In this document: piece by piece, positions 55,737-64,000 of the stretch
Position numbering within the stretch: the stretch's first letter is position 1
Layout of the letters: the number at the start of each line of letters is the position of its first letter
NCBI GenBank assembly: GCA_001556125.1
Contig: LSIG01000139.1
Coordinates: forward strand, 1-64,000
DNA: 64,000 nucleotides
Direction: 5' to 3'
Origin: Rhizobiales bacterium CCH10-E5
GTDB lineage: Bacteria; Pseudomonadota; Alphaproteobacteria; Rhizobiales; Beijerinckiaceae
The notes under the pieces: generated by a model
Seen by the model: only the letters and a program-made list of their open reading frames with translations
Database searches by the model: none
Told to the model about the DNA's origin: nothing
Made by a program: the position numbers and the translations under genes

Positions 55737-55769
55737 CCACCGCCCGATCGGGGCGGTGGTTTCTTTTTT
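55737..55769 (+). terminator. Rho-independent terminator of the DUF4394 gene
   Basis: CCACCGCCC (55737-55745), loop GATCG, GGGCGGTGG (55751-55759), then TTTCTTTTTT to 55769. It begins 29 bases after the stop. The 200-base gap to the next gene holds nothing else I can name. Confidence 0.9.
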
Positions 55770-55907
55770 GTGCAGAATCGCCAATCTTTGCCGTGCTGCG
55801 CGCAACTCGCGACGACAAAGCTTCGCATTGTCCCGGCCGCTTTCCGTTTTTTGCCACGATTGAGGCTCTAGTCTCTGTCACGAGAAGGACCCGGCCGGAG
55901 GCGACGC

Positions 55908-57353
55908 ATGGCGAGCCCGAGCGTGTTGCGCAGCGAGAGCGTGGGGTTGCAGCGCTTCGGGCTGGGGTTCGGCCTCGGCCAGACCCCCGATATTCGTACC
56001 CGCGCCCGTGAGCGCCTGCTGGCCGAGATCGAGCGGCGCACCCTGCCGCAGCCGACCGGGCTGCCCTATTCGGGAGCCGCGGAGATCGGAGCCGCGCTCT
56101 ACGCCTTCGAGGATGCCGAGCGGGCGGCACGCGAGGCGAAGCCCCCTGCCGGCCAGCAGGTCGCGGCGGCTGCGGCTCCTCCGGGTCAAACCTCCAGTGC
56201 ACAGAACCAGATGGCGCAGCCGAAACCCGCCAATGAGCCGGCGCTGCCCTACCGGACCTATCGCGACGAGGTTTCGGCGCGGGTGCGGCTGGCGCTGGAG
56301 GCCGAGACCGGCTTCGGGGAACGGCTCGTCCAGTTCTGGTCGAACCATTTCTGCATCGGCGCCACCAAGAGCAACATGACGCGGATCATGGCCGGCGCCT
56401 ATGAGCGCGAAGCGATCCGCCCGCATGTTTTCGGCCGCTTCGCCGATATGCTGGTCGCGGCCGAGAGCCACCCGGCCATGCTGGAGTTTCTCGACAACCG
56501 TCTTTCGATCGGCCCGTCCTCGCCAGCCGGCAAGCGGCGCGGCCGCGGGCTCAACGAGAACCTCGCCCGCGAGATCCTGGAGTTGCACACGCTCGGGGTC
56601 TCGGGCGGCTATGCCCAGGTCGACGTCACCAATCTGGCGCGGATCATCACGGGCTGGACGGTGGTCGGCCGCGAGGCGGTGCTGGGCTTCCCCGGCTCCT
56701 TTGCCTTCAATGCCGGGTTGCACGAGCCGGGTGCGCCGGAACTCCTCGGCAAGCCCTATGGCCAGCCGGGCAAGGAGAAGGGGCTGGCGGCGCTGACCGA
56801 TCTCGCCCGCCATCCCGCGACGGCCGATTTCATCGCGATCAAGCTCGTCCGGCATTTCGTTGCCGACGATCCGCCGCCGGCGCTGGTGTGCGACCTCTCG
56901 GCGGTGTTTCGGAAGACCGAAGGCGACCTTGCCGCGGTGTCGCGGGCGCTGATCGAGTCGGATGCGGCGTGGGGTGCCGAGCCGACAAAAATCCGTTCGC
57001 CGCAGGAATTCCTGCTGGCCGCCTTCCGCGCACTGGGGCGCAAGGCTGAGTTCGGCCAGATCGTCGGTCCGCTGACTGCGATGGGGCAGCCCTTCTGGCA
57101 GCCGTCCGGCCCCAATGGCTATCCCGATGGCAACGAGGCCTGGGCCTCGCCCGAGGGCATCAAGACGCGCATCGACGTCGCGGCCGGCTGGGGCCGGCAG
57201 GCTGCCGGCAGCGTGCCCGATCCCCGCGCCCTGACCGAGGACATCCTCGGGCCTCTGCTCTCGCCCGAGACGCGTCAGGCGGTGGCGCGCGCCGACAGCA
57301 AGCCGCAGGCGCTGGCGCTGCTGCTGCTGTCGCCCGAATTCCAGCGGAGGTGA
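55908..57353 (+). CDS. DUF1800 family protein
   Basis: 481 aa. Characteristic blocks: RVRLALEAETGFGERLVQFW followed by SNHFCIGATK, LARIITGWTVV, LNENLAREILELHTLGV, and the C-terminal WGRQAAG...LLSPEFQ. DUF1800 proteins are large helical proteins usually encoded with DUF1501 partners; function unknown. No obvious signal peptide here. The next gene starts 5 bases after its stop. Confidence 0.92.
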   Translation: MASPSVLRSESVGLQRFGLGFGLGQTPDIRTRARERLLAEIERRTLPQPTGLPYSGAAEIGAALYAFEDAERAAREAKPPAGQQVAAAAAPPGQTSSAQNQMAQPKPANEPALPYRTYRDEVSARVRLALEAETGFGERLVQFWSNHFCIGATKSNMTRIMAGAYEREAIRPHVFGRFADMLVAAESHPAMLEFLDNRLSIGPSSPAGKRRGRGLNENLAREILELHTLGVSGGYAQVDVTNLARIITGWTVVGREAVLGFPGSFAFNAGLHEPGAPELLGKPYGQPGKEKGLAALTDLARHPATADFIAIKLVRHFVADDPPPALVCDLSAVFRKTEGDLAAVSRALIESDAAWGAEPTKIRSPQEFLLAAFRALGRKAEFGQIVGPLTAMGQPFWQPSGPNGYPDGNEAWASPEGIKTRIDVAAGWGRQAAGSVPDPRALTEDILGPLLSPETRQAVARADSKPQALALLLLSPEFQRR

Positions 57354-57358
57354 GCCCG

Positions 57359-58606
57359 ATGCTCGACGACGACGATGATTGCGAAAAGATGACGCCGTCG
57401 CGCCGTGCCGTGCTGGGTGCGGCCGGGGCGCTCTTCGCCTGGTCCTTCGTGCCAAGATTCGCGTATGCGGCGGCGGGTGCCCGCGATCCGCGCTTCCTGC
57501 TGGTGGTGCTGCGCGGCGCGCTGGACGGGCTCTCGGCCGTGCCGCCGCTGGGCGACCCTGATTATGCTGGTTTGCGCGAGGGCATCGCGCTGACGAAGGA
57601 CGGGCCCGATGCGGCGCTGCCGCTCGAGGGATTCTTCTATCTGCACCCCGCGATGCCGAACCTCGCCCGGCTCTATGCCGCCGGCCAGGCGTCGGTCGTG
57701 CATGCGGCCGCGACGGGCTATCGCGAGCGCTCGCATTTCGACGGGCAGGATGTGCTGGAAAGCGGGCAGGGCGGTCCGGGCAAGACCGAGAGTGGCTGGC
57801 TCAACCGGCTGATCGCCAGTCTTCCGGCCGGGGAGGGCATTTCGCGCAAGGGCGTGCTCGGGGTCGGCGTGGTGCCGCCGCTGGTGGTGCGCGGCGAGGC
57901 GCCGGTGCTGGGCTGGGCGCCGCCGCGCATGGCGCGGGCCGGCTCCGATCTGATCCAGCGTCTGGAGGACCTCTACGGGCAGCGCGATCCGGGGCTGGCC
58001 CGTGCGCTCGCCCAGGCGAAGTTGACCGAGGAGATCGCCCGGCGCCAGGGCATGAGCGGCGAGGCGAGGGGCGGTGGCGGGCCCGACAGCGCGGAGGGCA
58101 TGAAGCGCATCGCCGAAGGCGCAGCGGCGCTGGTCGGCGCCGATGACGGGCCGCGCATCGCCGCGCTCGCCTTCGAGGGCTGGGATACCCATGCCAATGA
58201 GGGTGGCGCCAGGGGCCGGCTGGCGCAGCTGCTGGGCGGGCTCGACGGCGCGCTGGCGACCTTCGAGCAGGGCCTCAAGCCGGTCTGGAAGGATACGGTG
58301 GTGATGGTGGTGACCGAGTTCGGCCGCACCGCGAAGGTCAACGGCACCGTCGGCACCGATCACGGCACCGGCACGGTCGCCTTCCTCGTCGGCGGCGCCG
58401 TCAAGGGCGGGCGGATGATCGTCGACTGGCCGGGGCTGAAGCTGGAGCAGCTCCACGAGAAGCGCGACCTGAAGCCCACCACCGACATTCGCGCCGTGGC
58501 GAAGGGTGTGGTCGCGGATCTGTTCGGCGTGTCAGGACCGGTTCTGGCGGAAAAGGTGTTTCCGGGCAGCGGCGGGATTGGGCCGATGGCGGGGCTGGTG
58601 GGGTAG
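57359..58606 (+). CDS. DUF1501 family protein, Tat-exported
   Basis: 415 aa. Tat-like signal (TPSRRAVLGAAGALFAWSF, then PRFAYAAAG). Core: RDPRFLLVVLRGALDGLSAVPP, YLHPAMPNLARLYAAGQASVVHA, LAFEGWDTHANEGG and FGRTAKVNGTVGTDHGTGTVAF, which resemble the alkaline-phosphatase superfamily metal-site loops of DUF1501. GGAGG 8 bases before ATG 57359 fixes the start. Paired with DUF1800, the usual partner; probably periplasmic. Confidence 0.92.
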   Translation: MLDDDDDCEKMTPSRRAVLGAAGALFAWSFVPRFAYAAAGARDPRFLLVVLRGALDGLSAVPPLGDPDYAGLREGIALTKDGPDAALPLEGFFYLHPAMPNLARLYAAGQASVVHAAATGYRERSHFDGQDVLESGQGGPGKTESGWLNRLIASLPAGEGISRKGVLGVGVVPPLVVRGEAPVLGWAPPRMARAGSDLIQRLEDLYGQRDPGLARALAQAKLTEEIARRQGMSGEARGGGGPDSAEGMKRIAEGAAALVGADDGPRIAALAFEGWDTHANEGGARGRLAQLLGGLDGALATFEQGLKPVWKDTVVMVVTEFGRTAKVNGTVGTDHGTGTVAFLVGGAVKGGRMIVDWPGLKLEQLHEKRDLKPTTDIRAVAKGVVADLFGVSGPVLAEKVFPGSGGIGPMAGLVG

Positions 58607-58614
58607 GGGGCTGC

Positions 58615-58690
58615 GTCATGCTCGGCGAAACCCCGAGCATCCCCTGCACGAGATTCCCGGGTCGCGGCGTCGCCGCGCCCGAGAATGACG
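58615..58690. repeat. Dispersed palindromic repeat, copy 6
   Basis: Opens GTCATGCTCGG and closes CCCGAGAATGACG; inner pair ATGCTCGG / CCGAGCAT and a GCGGCG/CGCCGC stem. It ends 7 bases before the leuD stop end, between the convergent DUF1501 and leuD genes. Confidence 0.75.
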
Positions 58691-58697
58691 TGGCGCC

Positions 58698-59300
58698 TCA
58701 AGCCCAGGCGCGCGCCTTCAGCTTCTCCTCATAGGCCTCGATCTTCGGGGCCTTCTCCATGGTCAGGCCGATATCGTCGAGGCCGTTCATCAGGCAGTGC
58801 TTGCGGAAAGGATCGATCTCGAAGCGGATCTCGCCGCCGTCCGGGCCCTTGATGGTCTGATTGCCGAGATCGACCGTCAGCGTCGCGTTGGAACCGCGAT
58901 CGGCGTCGTCGAACAGCTTCTCGAGGTCCTCGGGGCTGACGACGATCGGCAGGATGCCGTTCTTGAAGCAGTTGTTGTAGAAGATGTCGGCGAAGCTCGT
59001 GGAGATCACGCAGCGGATGCCGAAGTCGAGCAGCGCCCAGGGGGCGTGCTCGCGCGAGGAGCCGCAGCCGAAATTGTCGCCGGCGACGAGGATCTCCGAC
59101 TTGCGATAGGCCGGCTGGTTCAGGACGAAATCGGGGTTCTCCGAGCCGTCCTCCTTATAGCGCATCTCCGAGAACAGCGCGGTACCGAGGCCGGTGCGCT
59201 TGATCGTCTTGAGGTACTGCTTGGGGATGATCATGTCGGTGTCGACATTGATCACCTTCAGCGGCGCGGGCGTCGAGGTCAGGGTGGTGAAGGGCTGCAT
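58698..59300 (-). CDS. leuD: 3-isopropylmalate dehydratase small subunit
   Basis: 200 aa. Swivel domain of the isomerase that turns 2- into 3-isopropylmalate in leucine synthesis. Marks: [40 protein letters not shown] and [17 protein letters not shown]. Lies 1.3 kb downstream of leuC with four small genes between, instead of directly after it. Confidence 0.96.
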   Translation of the reverse strand: MQPFTTLTSTPAPLKVINVDTDMIIPKQYLKTIKRTGLGTALFSEMRYKEDGSENPDFVLNQPAYRKSEILVAGDNFGCGSSREHAPWALLDFGIRCVISTSFADIFYNNCFKNGILPIVVSPEDLEKLFDDADRGSNATLTVDLGNQTIKGPDGGEIRFEIDPFRKHCLMNGLDDIGLTMEKAPKIEAYEEKLKARAWA

Positions 59301-59337
59301 GAGCGGTCGGTCCTTGCTGCTTGACGGGTGTCGCCGG

Positions 59338-59790
59338 TCATTCCGCGGCGCGTTCGATGGCTTCGAGATCCTCGTCCGAGAAGCCGAAATGGTGGCCGAT
59401 CTCGTGGATCAGGACATGGGTGACGATGTGGCCCAGCGTCTCGTCATGCTCGGCCCAGTAGTCGAGGATCGGGCGGCGGTAGAGATGGATGGTGTTGGGC
59501 ATCTGGCCGGTCTGCGGGGCATAGCCCTGCTGCGGCAGGCCGATGCCGGTGAAGAGGCCAAGGATGTCGAAGGGGCTCTCGGCCTCGAGCTCCTTGCAGA
59601 CATCGTCCTCGGGGAATTCGGTGACGTTGAAGATCACGTCGCTGCAGAGCGCGCGGAACTCCTCCGGCAGCCGGTCGAAGGCGGCCTGCGCCATGACCTC
59701 GAAGGCCTCGATCGAGGGCGCGCGTGTACCCTCCCAGTCGATCTCGGCCGGGTTGGCTGCGGCGGCCCGAATGGCGGGAACGCTCCCCAT
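59338..59790 (-). CDS. Minimal zincin metallopeptidase-family protein
   Basis: 150 aa. The zinc site [18 protein letters not shown] contains HExxH with a third residue Asp, the MtfA-like/zincin_1 group (DUF1025). N-terminal helical [20 protein letters not shown]. Cytosolic; substrate unknown, and proteolysis is not established for many members. The ATG at 59790 shares one base with the previous stop (TGATG). Confidence 0.9.
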   Translation of the reverse strand: MGSVPAIRAAAANPAEIDWEGTRAPSIEAFEVMAQAAFDRLPEEFRALCSDVIFNVTEFPEDDVCKELEAESPFDILGLFTGIGLPQQGYAPQTGQMPNTIHLYRRPILDYWAEHDETLGHIVTHVLIHEIGHHFGFSDEDLEAIERAAE

Positions 59791-60035
59791 CACCAGACCT
59801 TCAGCTGATGGCCGAGCCACCAGGCGAGCACGACGACGCCGAGCAGCGAGAGCGAGCGCCCGATGCGCCGGCCCCAGAGCTCTATCCTGTCGCCCTCGGG
59901 GGCATCCTTGGCGCCGAAATGATCCGCCGCCCGGCCCATGGAGGAGCCGAGCAGGCTTTCGCTGTCGCGCTTGACGCGGTCGAGCGCGGCTTGCGCCTCG
60001 GCGGCGCGGGCGGATTCGCGGGGGTCCTTGCTCAT
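59790..60035 (-). CDS. Small single-TM protein, unknown function
   Basis: 81 aa. Charged N-terminal helix (SKDPRESARAAEAQAALDRVKRD) and a C-terminal TM segment (LSLLGVVVLAWWLGHQLKVW), so it is tail-anchored-like with the N terminus in the cytosol. I do not recognise the family. Coupled on both sides: ATGA overlap with DUF2442 and a 1-base overlap with the metallopeptidase gene. Confidence 0.78.
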   Translation of the reverse strand: MSKDPRESARAAEAQAALDRVKRDSESLLGSSMGRAADHFGAKDAPEGDRIELWGRRIGRSLSLLGVVVLAWWLGHQLKVW

Positions 60036-60298
60036 TTCACCACGCCGGGAGCGGCCCAGCCCATCAGCAGGCCCTTCACGCTGAGGTCCTCGTCGATCTG
60101 GGGCCAATGGATGCCGTAACCGGCCCCGGCGAGTTCCCAATCGGCGCGTTGGGCGGGCGTCGCGTTCAGGAGCCGGGGATACCAGCGCATCGGCACGGAC
60201 AATTCGCGACCGTCCGTCAGATCGACGATGAGCCGGTCGTCCGTGCAGCGCACGTTCTGCACGCGTGCTTCAATCAGAAGCTCTTCCGCAGTGCTCAT
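60032..60298 (-). CDS. DUF2442 protein
   Basis: 88 aa. The domain reads VRCTDDRLIVDLTDGRELSVPM with RWYPRLLNATPAQRADWELA and GYGIHWPQIDEDLSVKGLLMG, a complete DUF2442. It usually accompanies DUF4160 and the pair is annotated as a possible toxin-antitoxin system; the partner gene overlaps its start by 29 bases. Ends in an ATGA overlap with the next gene. Confidence 0.92.
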   Translation of the reverse strand: MSTAEELLIEARVQNVRCTDDRLIVDLTDGRELSVPMRWYPRLLNATPAQRADWELAGAGYGIHWPQIDEDLSVKGLLMGWAAPGVVK

Positions 60299-60515
60299 GC
60301 CAGACCTCCAGGCAACGTTCGCGATTGTCACTGACGAGACGCTCGATGTCACGCAGTTCATGGGTGGCAAAGCCGATCGCGCTGGCGAGGCGCAGCGGCT
60401 GCAACCAGAACTTCGCCGTCAGCATGTCTCGATCGACATGCACGTGAGCGGGCTCGCGACAGTCGTGACTGACGAAGTAGACGCGGTAGGGACCCGATCT
60501 CAGGATCGTCGGCAC
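60270..60515 (-). CDS. DUF4160 protein
   Basis: 81 aa, complete. The block PTILRSGPYRVYFVSHDCRE followed by PAHVHVDRDMLTAKFWLQPL is the DUF4160 signature. GTG start at 60515 with AAAGGAG about 6 bases upstream. Transcribed with DUF2442 in the same direction, overlapping it. Biological activity is unproven; toxin-like function is only proposed for the family. Confidence 0.92.
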   Translation of the reverse strand: MPTILRSGPYRVYFVSHDCREPAHVHVDRDMLTAKFWLQPLRLASAIGFATHELRDIERLVSDNRERCLEVWHEHCGRASD

Positions 60516-60557
60516 TGGCGTCGCTCCTTTCGATCAGCAACGACGGCCACGCCGTTC

Positions 60558-61976
60558 TCACCCCAACTGCCTCACATCGACAAACCGCCCCACCAGCGCG
60601 GCAGCCGCCGCCATCTGCGGCGAGACGAGATGGGTGCGGCCCTTGAAGCCCTGGCGGCCCTCGAAATTGCGGTTCGAGGTCGAGGCGGCGCGCTGGCCCG
60701 GCTTCAACTGGTCGGGGTTCATGCCCAGGCACATCGAGCAGCCCGGCTCGCGCCATTCGAAGCCGGCGGCGAGGAAGATCTTGTCCAGCCCCTCGGCCTC
60801 GGCCTGCTGCTTCACGAGCCCCGAGCCCGGCACGATCATGGCGTAGTCGAGCGAGCCCGCGATCTTCTTGCCCTCGACGATCTTGGCGACGGCGCGCAGA
60901 TCCTCGATGCGGCCATTGGTGCAGGAGCCGATCCAGATCACGTCGAGCGGGATCTCGGTCATCTTCGTGCCGGGGGTGAGGCCCATATATTCCAGCGCGC
61001 GCTTCTTGGAGCTGCGCTTGACCTCGTCGTCGATCAGATCGGGATCCGGCACGCTGCCGGCGACCGAGATCACGTCCTCCGGGCTCGTGCCCCAGGAGAC
61101 GATCGGCGGCAGGTTGTTGGCGTCCAGCTTCACGATGCGGTCGAAATGCGCGCCCTCGTCGGTGTAGAGCGTCTCCCAATAGCGCAGCGCCTCGTCCCAG
61201 GCGGCGCCCTGCGGGGCCTTGGGGCGACCCTTGAGATAGGCGTAGGCCTTCTCGTCGGGCGCGACCATGCCGGCGCGGGCCCCGCCCTCGATCGACATGT
61301 TGCAGACCGTCATGCGGCCTTCCATCGAGAGCGCGCGGATGGCTTCGCCGGCATATTCGATGACAGAGCCCGTGCCGCCGGCGGTGCCGATCTCGCCGAT
61401 GATGGCGAGCGTGATGTCCTTGGCGGTGACGCCCTTGGCGACCGTGCCGTCCACCTGGACGAGCATGTTCTTCGCCTTTTTCTGAATCAGCGTCTGGGTC
61501 GCCAGCACGTGCTCGACCTCGGAGGTGCCGATGCCGTGCGCCAGCGCCCCGAAGGCGCCATGCGTCGAGGTGTGGCTGTCGCCGCAGACGATGGTCGTGC
61601 CCGGCAGGGTGAAGCCCTGCTCGGGGCCGACGATGTGGACGATGCCCTGGCGGATGTCGCGCTCGTTGAAGTATTCGACGCCGAAATCCTTGGCGTTCCT
61701 GGCGAGCGCCTCGACCTGGATACGGCTCTCCTCCTCCGCGATGCCCTTGGAGCGATCGGTGGTGGGGATGTTGTGGTCGACGACGGCGAGCGTCTTTTCC
61801 GGCGCGCGGACCTTGCGGCCGGTCATGCGCAGCCCCTCGAAGGCCTGCGGGCTGGTGACCTCATGGACGAGGTGGCGGTCGATATAGAGCAGGCAGGTGC
61901 CGTCCTCCTGCCGATCGACGACGTGGTCGTCGAAGATCTTGTCGTACAGCGTGCGGGGAGCGGACGTCGCGGTCAT
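60558..61976 (-). CDS. leuC: 3-isopropylmalate dehydratase large subunit
   Basis: 472 aa. Aconitase-type Fe-S enzyme for leucine synthesis. Cluster cysteines in [19 protein letters not shown] (nearby), [12 protein letters not shown] and [12 protein letters not shown]. The ATG at 61976 gives the [19 protein letters not shown] start; the open frame upstream is not family-like. It is followed by the DUF4160/DUF2442 genes 42 bases later, then leuD. Confidence 0.97.
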   Translation of the reverse strand: MTATSAPRTLYDKIFDDHVVDRQEDGTCLLYIDRHLVHEVTSPQAFEGLRMTGRKVRAPEKTLAVVDHNIPTTDRSKGIAEEESRIQVEALARNAKDFGVEYFNERDIRQGIVHIVGPEQGFTLPGTTIVCGDSHTSTHGAFGALAHGIGTSEVEHVLATQTLIQKKAKNMLVQVDGTVAKGVTAKDITLAIIGEIGTAGGTGSVIEYAGEAIRALSMEGRMTVCNMSIEGGARAGMVAPDEKAYAYLKGRPKAPQGAAWDEALRYWETLYTDEGAHFDRIVKLDANNLPPIVSWGTSPEDVISVAGSVPDPDLIDDEVKRSSKKRALEYMGLTPGTKMTEIPLDVIWIGSCTNGRIEDLRAVAKIVEGKKIAGSLDYAMIVPGSGLVKQQAEAEGLDKIFLAAGFEWREPGCSMCLGMNPDQLKPGQRAASTSNRNFEGRQGFKGRTHLVSPQMAAAAALVGRFVDVRQLG

Positions 61977-62083
61977 GGGGCTCGAGCCTCGGAAACGAAA
62001 CAGCGGTGGGAAACTGGAAAGGGCCGGCTCTGCGAACCGGCCGGCACGACGCATTCGCCTGTCGCCCGCGCGCGGCGCGGGTC

Positions 62084-62260
62084 TCAGGCGCGGCTAAGGC
62101 CCGCGGCGATCGAGGCTGTGAAGCGGCCGAAGAAGCGCCAGGGCAGGCGGGCATGGTCATGCAGCGCCGCGAAACCCTGCGTCGTGGGCATGCGGCGCAG
62201 GTTCGCCTCGCGGCGAACCACGCAGAGCCGGCCATGCTCGCTCGCGGGGCGCTTCGTCAT
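62084..62260 (-). CDS. Possible small basic protein in the leuC-kynA gap
   Basis: 58 codons, ATG 62260: begins [20 protein letters not shown] and ends [11 protein letters not shown]. Arg-rich, with one aromatic cluster (LPWRFFGRF). No good ribosome site is seen. The 367-base gap between leuC and kynA holds no other candidate. The frame could be chance in GC-rich DNA, but it is uninterrupted. Confidence 0.35.
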   Translation of the reverse strand: MTKRPASEHGRLCVVRREANLRRMPTTQGFAALHDHARLPWRFFGRFTASIAAGLSRA

Positions 62261-62343
62261 GGCGCGGTTCTAACAGTTCCAGACTGGCCGGGCAATGCGA
62301 GGCGGGACAGGTGGGGGCGACGTTGGGCGCCGCCTCGGGCCGC

Positions 62344-63180
62344 TCAGAGCTGCCCGCGCAGATCCCATAATTCGGGGAAGAAGCGGCGTTCGAGGGCCGT
62401 CTTCAGGAACTGCACGCCGGAGGACCCGCCGGTGCCGGTCTTGAAGCCGATGATGCGCTCGACCGTCTTCATGTGGCGGAAACGCCATTGCTGGAACTGG
62501 TCCTCGATGTCGACCAACTCCTCCGCCAGCTCGTAGAGATCGAAATGGCCGCGGGTGTCGCGATAGATGCCGAGCCAGACATCGCGCAGCCCGGCGTCGA
62601 AACCATGCGGCTCGCGCCAGTCGCGCGCGGTGCAGGCCGCCGGCACCGGCAGGCCGCGCCGGGCCAGCAGCAGGATCGCCTCGTCATAGAGGCTGGGCTC
62701 GCGATAGGCCTTCTCCAGCAGCGCATGAGCCGTCGGGTGATGCTTGTGGACCGCGAGCATGCGCGGGTCCTTGGCGCTCAGGCGGAATTCGAGCGCGCGA
62801 TACTGCCAGGACTGGAAGCCGGAGGATTCACCGAGCGAGGGACGGAAGGCGAGGTAATCCGCCGGCGTCATGGTCGAGAGCACGTCCCAGGCCGCCACCA
62901 GCTGCGACTGGATGCGCGAGACGCGCGCCAGCGACTTGAAGGCGGGCGACAGCTCGTCTTTCCGGATCGCGGCGATGGCGCCGTCGATCTCGTGGACGCA
63001 GAGCTTGAGCCAGAGTTCCTGGACCTGGTGGATGGTGATGAAGAGCGGTTCGTCGGGGGCGTCGCTCAGCGGCTTCTGGGCGGAGAGCAGCAGATCCAGC
63101 CCAAGATAGTCGCCATAGCTCATCCGCTGGCGGAAGTCGGTGGTCATGCCGGGCTCGATCCGGCTTTCGGGCTGGCTCAT
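62344..63180 (-). CDS. kynA: Tryptophan 2,3-dioxygenase
   Basis: 278 aa. Heme enzyme that opens the indole ring to N-formylkynurenine, first step of tryptophan catabolism. Marks: MSYGDYLGLDLLLSAQKPLS, HQVQELWLKLCVHEI with the active-site His, RFRHMKTVERIIGFKTGTGG (heme-ligand region) and SSGVQFLKTALERRFFPELW. ATG 63180. Divergent from the aminotransferase gene. No kynB (formamidase) is seen in the window. Confidence 0.96.
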   Translation of the reverse strand: MSQPESRIEPGMTTDFRQRMSYGDYLGLDLLLSAQKPLSDAPDEPLFITIHQVQELWLKLCVHEIDGAIAAIRKDELSPAFKSLARVSRIQSQLVAAWDVLSTMTPADYLAFRPSLGESSGFQSWQYRALEFRLSAKDPRMLAVHKHHPTAHALLEKAYREPSLYDEAILLLARRGLPVPAACTARDWREPHGFDAGLRDVWLGIYRDTRGHFDLYELAEELVDIEDQFQQWRFRHMKTVERIIGFKTGTGGSSGVQFLKTALERRFFPELWDLRGQL

Positions 63181-63213
63181 GACGCGTATCCCCCGCTCTG
63201 GCCTCGACAAGCA

Positions 63214-63233
63214 ATATTTTAAACTTAAAGTAT
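63214..63233. promoter_or_regulatory. AT-rich palindrome between kynA and aminotransferase genes
   Basis: ATATTTTAA (63214-63222), AC, TTAAAGTAT (63225-63233): 9-base arms with 8 matched pairs, in GC-rich surroundings. It sits in the 88-base divergent spacer, so it may serve as an operator for both. Confidence 0.45.
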
Positions 63234-63268
63234 CTCGTGCCACGCACAAGCCGGGAGCGGCGCCACGC

Positions 63269-64000
63269 ATGACCGAACGGGCCTTTCCACGCGATCTTTC
63301 GCAGCATTTTTCGCTGTTCCGGCAGGCGGCCGCGAGCCGGTTGCATGTCGCCGCGCACAGCCACCATTTCTGGCCGGACGTGACGCGCGCCGCGCAGCTC
63401 CGCTGCTGGGACGATGCCGCCCGCCTCGTCGACGACAAATGGGGCGAGGTGCTGGGGCCGGTCTGGGGCCGCGTTTCGACGGGGATCGCACGGCATCTCA
63501 ACCTGCCGTCGCCGGAGTCGCTGGCGCTGGCGCCCAACACGCATGAATTCGTCAACCGCCTGCTCTCCTGCTGCGCGCCGGGCCGGCCGGTCCGCATCCT
63601 CACCAGCGACGGCGAGTTCCACTCCTTCCGGCGCCAGACGCAGCGCCTCGCCGAGGAGGGGCTGGTCGAGCTCGTCGTGGTCCCGGCCGAGCCGTTCGAG
63701 AGCTTCACCGCGCGCTTCGTCGCCGCCGGGCGCGAGGCGGGCCGGATCGACCTCGTCTTCGTCAGCCAGGTGCTGTTCAATTCCGGCTATGCCCTGCCGG
63801 ACCTGCCCGGCCTGGTCGAGGCGCTCGTCGCCCCGGAGCGGCTGATCGTCATCGACGGCTATCACGGTTTCCTGGCGCGCCCGACCGATCTGGCGCTCAT
63901 CGCGGACCGCGCCTTCTACCTCGCCGGCGGCTACAAATACGCGATGGGCGGGGAGGGCATCGGCTTCCTGCACAGCCCGCCCGGCATCGCCCCGCGACCG
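63269..64000 (+). CDS. Class V aminotransferase, kynureninase-like (3' end cut by window)
   Basis: 244 codons from ATG 63269 to the right edge, still open. PLP-dependent fold I: VAAHSHHFWPD at the substrate end, VSTGIARHLNLP, VFVSQVLFNSGYALPDLPGL, IVIDGYHGFLARP with the PLP-contacting Asp, and the Schiff-base lysine in LAGGYKYAMGGEGIGFL. Divergent from kynA across an AT-rich palindrome. Kynureninase is the likely role by context, but the HSHHFWP start differs from the classical VYLxGNSLG motif, so the substrate may differ. Confidence 0.87.
   Translation, partial: MTERAFPRDLSQHFSLFRQAAASRLHVAAHSHHFWPDVTRAAQLRCWDDAARLVDDKWGEVLGPVWGRVSTGIARHLNLPSPESLALAPNTHEFVNRLLSCCAPGRPVRILTSDGEFHSFRRQTQRLAEEGLVELVVVPAEPFESFTARFVAAGREAGRIDLVFVSQVLFNSGYALPDLPGLVEALVAPERLIVIDGYHGFLARPTDLALIADRAFYLAGGYKYAMGGEGIGFLHSPPGIAPRP

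Overview
This 64 kb window is GC-rich, densely coded chromosomal DNA of an alphaproteobacterium. The gene orders uvrC-pgsA-moaD-moaE, lgt-methyltransferase-pgeF and MarR/ilvE/OmpR-EnvZ, together with DUF1176, DUF1800/DUF1501, HWE-type kinases, an Omp25/RopB-like porin and small GTCAT...ATGAC palindromic repeats, point to Hyphomicrobiales (Rhizobiales). A Bosea-like genome is my best guess; this is inference, since no rRNA or species marker is present. I found no tRNA, rRNA, CRISPR array, IS element or prophage.

Layout. 0-5.4 kb: housekeeping genes (queC cut by the left edge, prs, a lipoprotein, ubiK, a YbjN-like protein, proC, a TetR-type regulator). 5.4-11.9 kb: sensing (chemoreceptor, CsaA, GAF-HWE kinase, OmpR/EnvZ-type pair, MarR). 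12-25 kb: metabolism and envelope (ilvE; uvrC-pgsA-moaD-moaE-DUF1176; lgt-methyltransferase-pgeF-isomerase; a pteridine-reductase-like SDR; a glycosyltransferase; a beta-barrel porin with a clear terminator). 25-34 kb: GST, rlmJ, a secreted RNase T2, an orphan TakP-like TRAP binding protein, an iron alcohol dehydrogenase divergent from a GntR regulator, and an ArsR-SRPBCC pair. 34-41 kb: a signalling island with a hybrid kinase carrying an HPt domain, a secreted molybdopterin-fold protein with no cysteine, a frameshifted HD-GYP regulator, and a coupled CHASE3 kinase / receiver / receiver-HWE kinase operon. 41-48.5 kb: a TRAP transporter plus MarR operon divergent from a fused hydantoinase/5-oxoprolinase. 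48.5-58.6 kb: SDR, hydrolase, second chemoreceptor, RecD-like helicase, ECF sigma/anti-sigma pair facing a secreted DUF4394 protein, and the DUF1800-DUF1501 pair. 58.7-64 kb: leuC and leuD split by four small genes (DUF4160, DUF2442, a membrane protein, a zinc metalloprotease), then kynA divergent from a class V aminotransferase cut by the right edge.

Most notable: a palindromic repeat inserted in frame inside uvrC; a one-base frameshift between the HD and GYP halves of the RpfG-like regulator; a hairpin covering the ribosome site of the first chemoreceptor; the TRAP/oxoprolinase/MarR unit with a palindrome over its promoter; the cysteine-free molybdopterin-fold partner of the hybrid kinase; and the gene block inside the leuC-leuD region.
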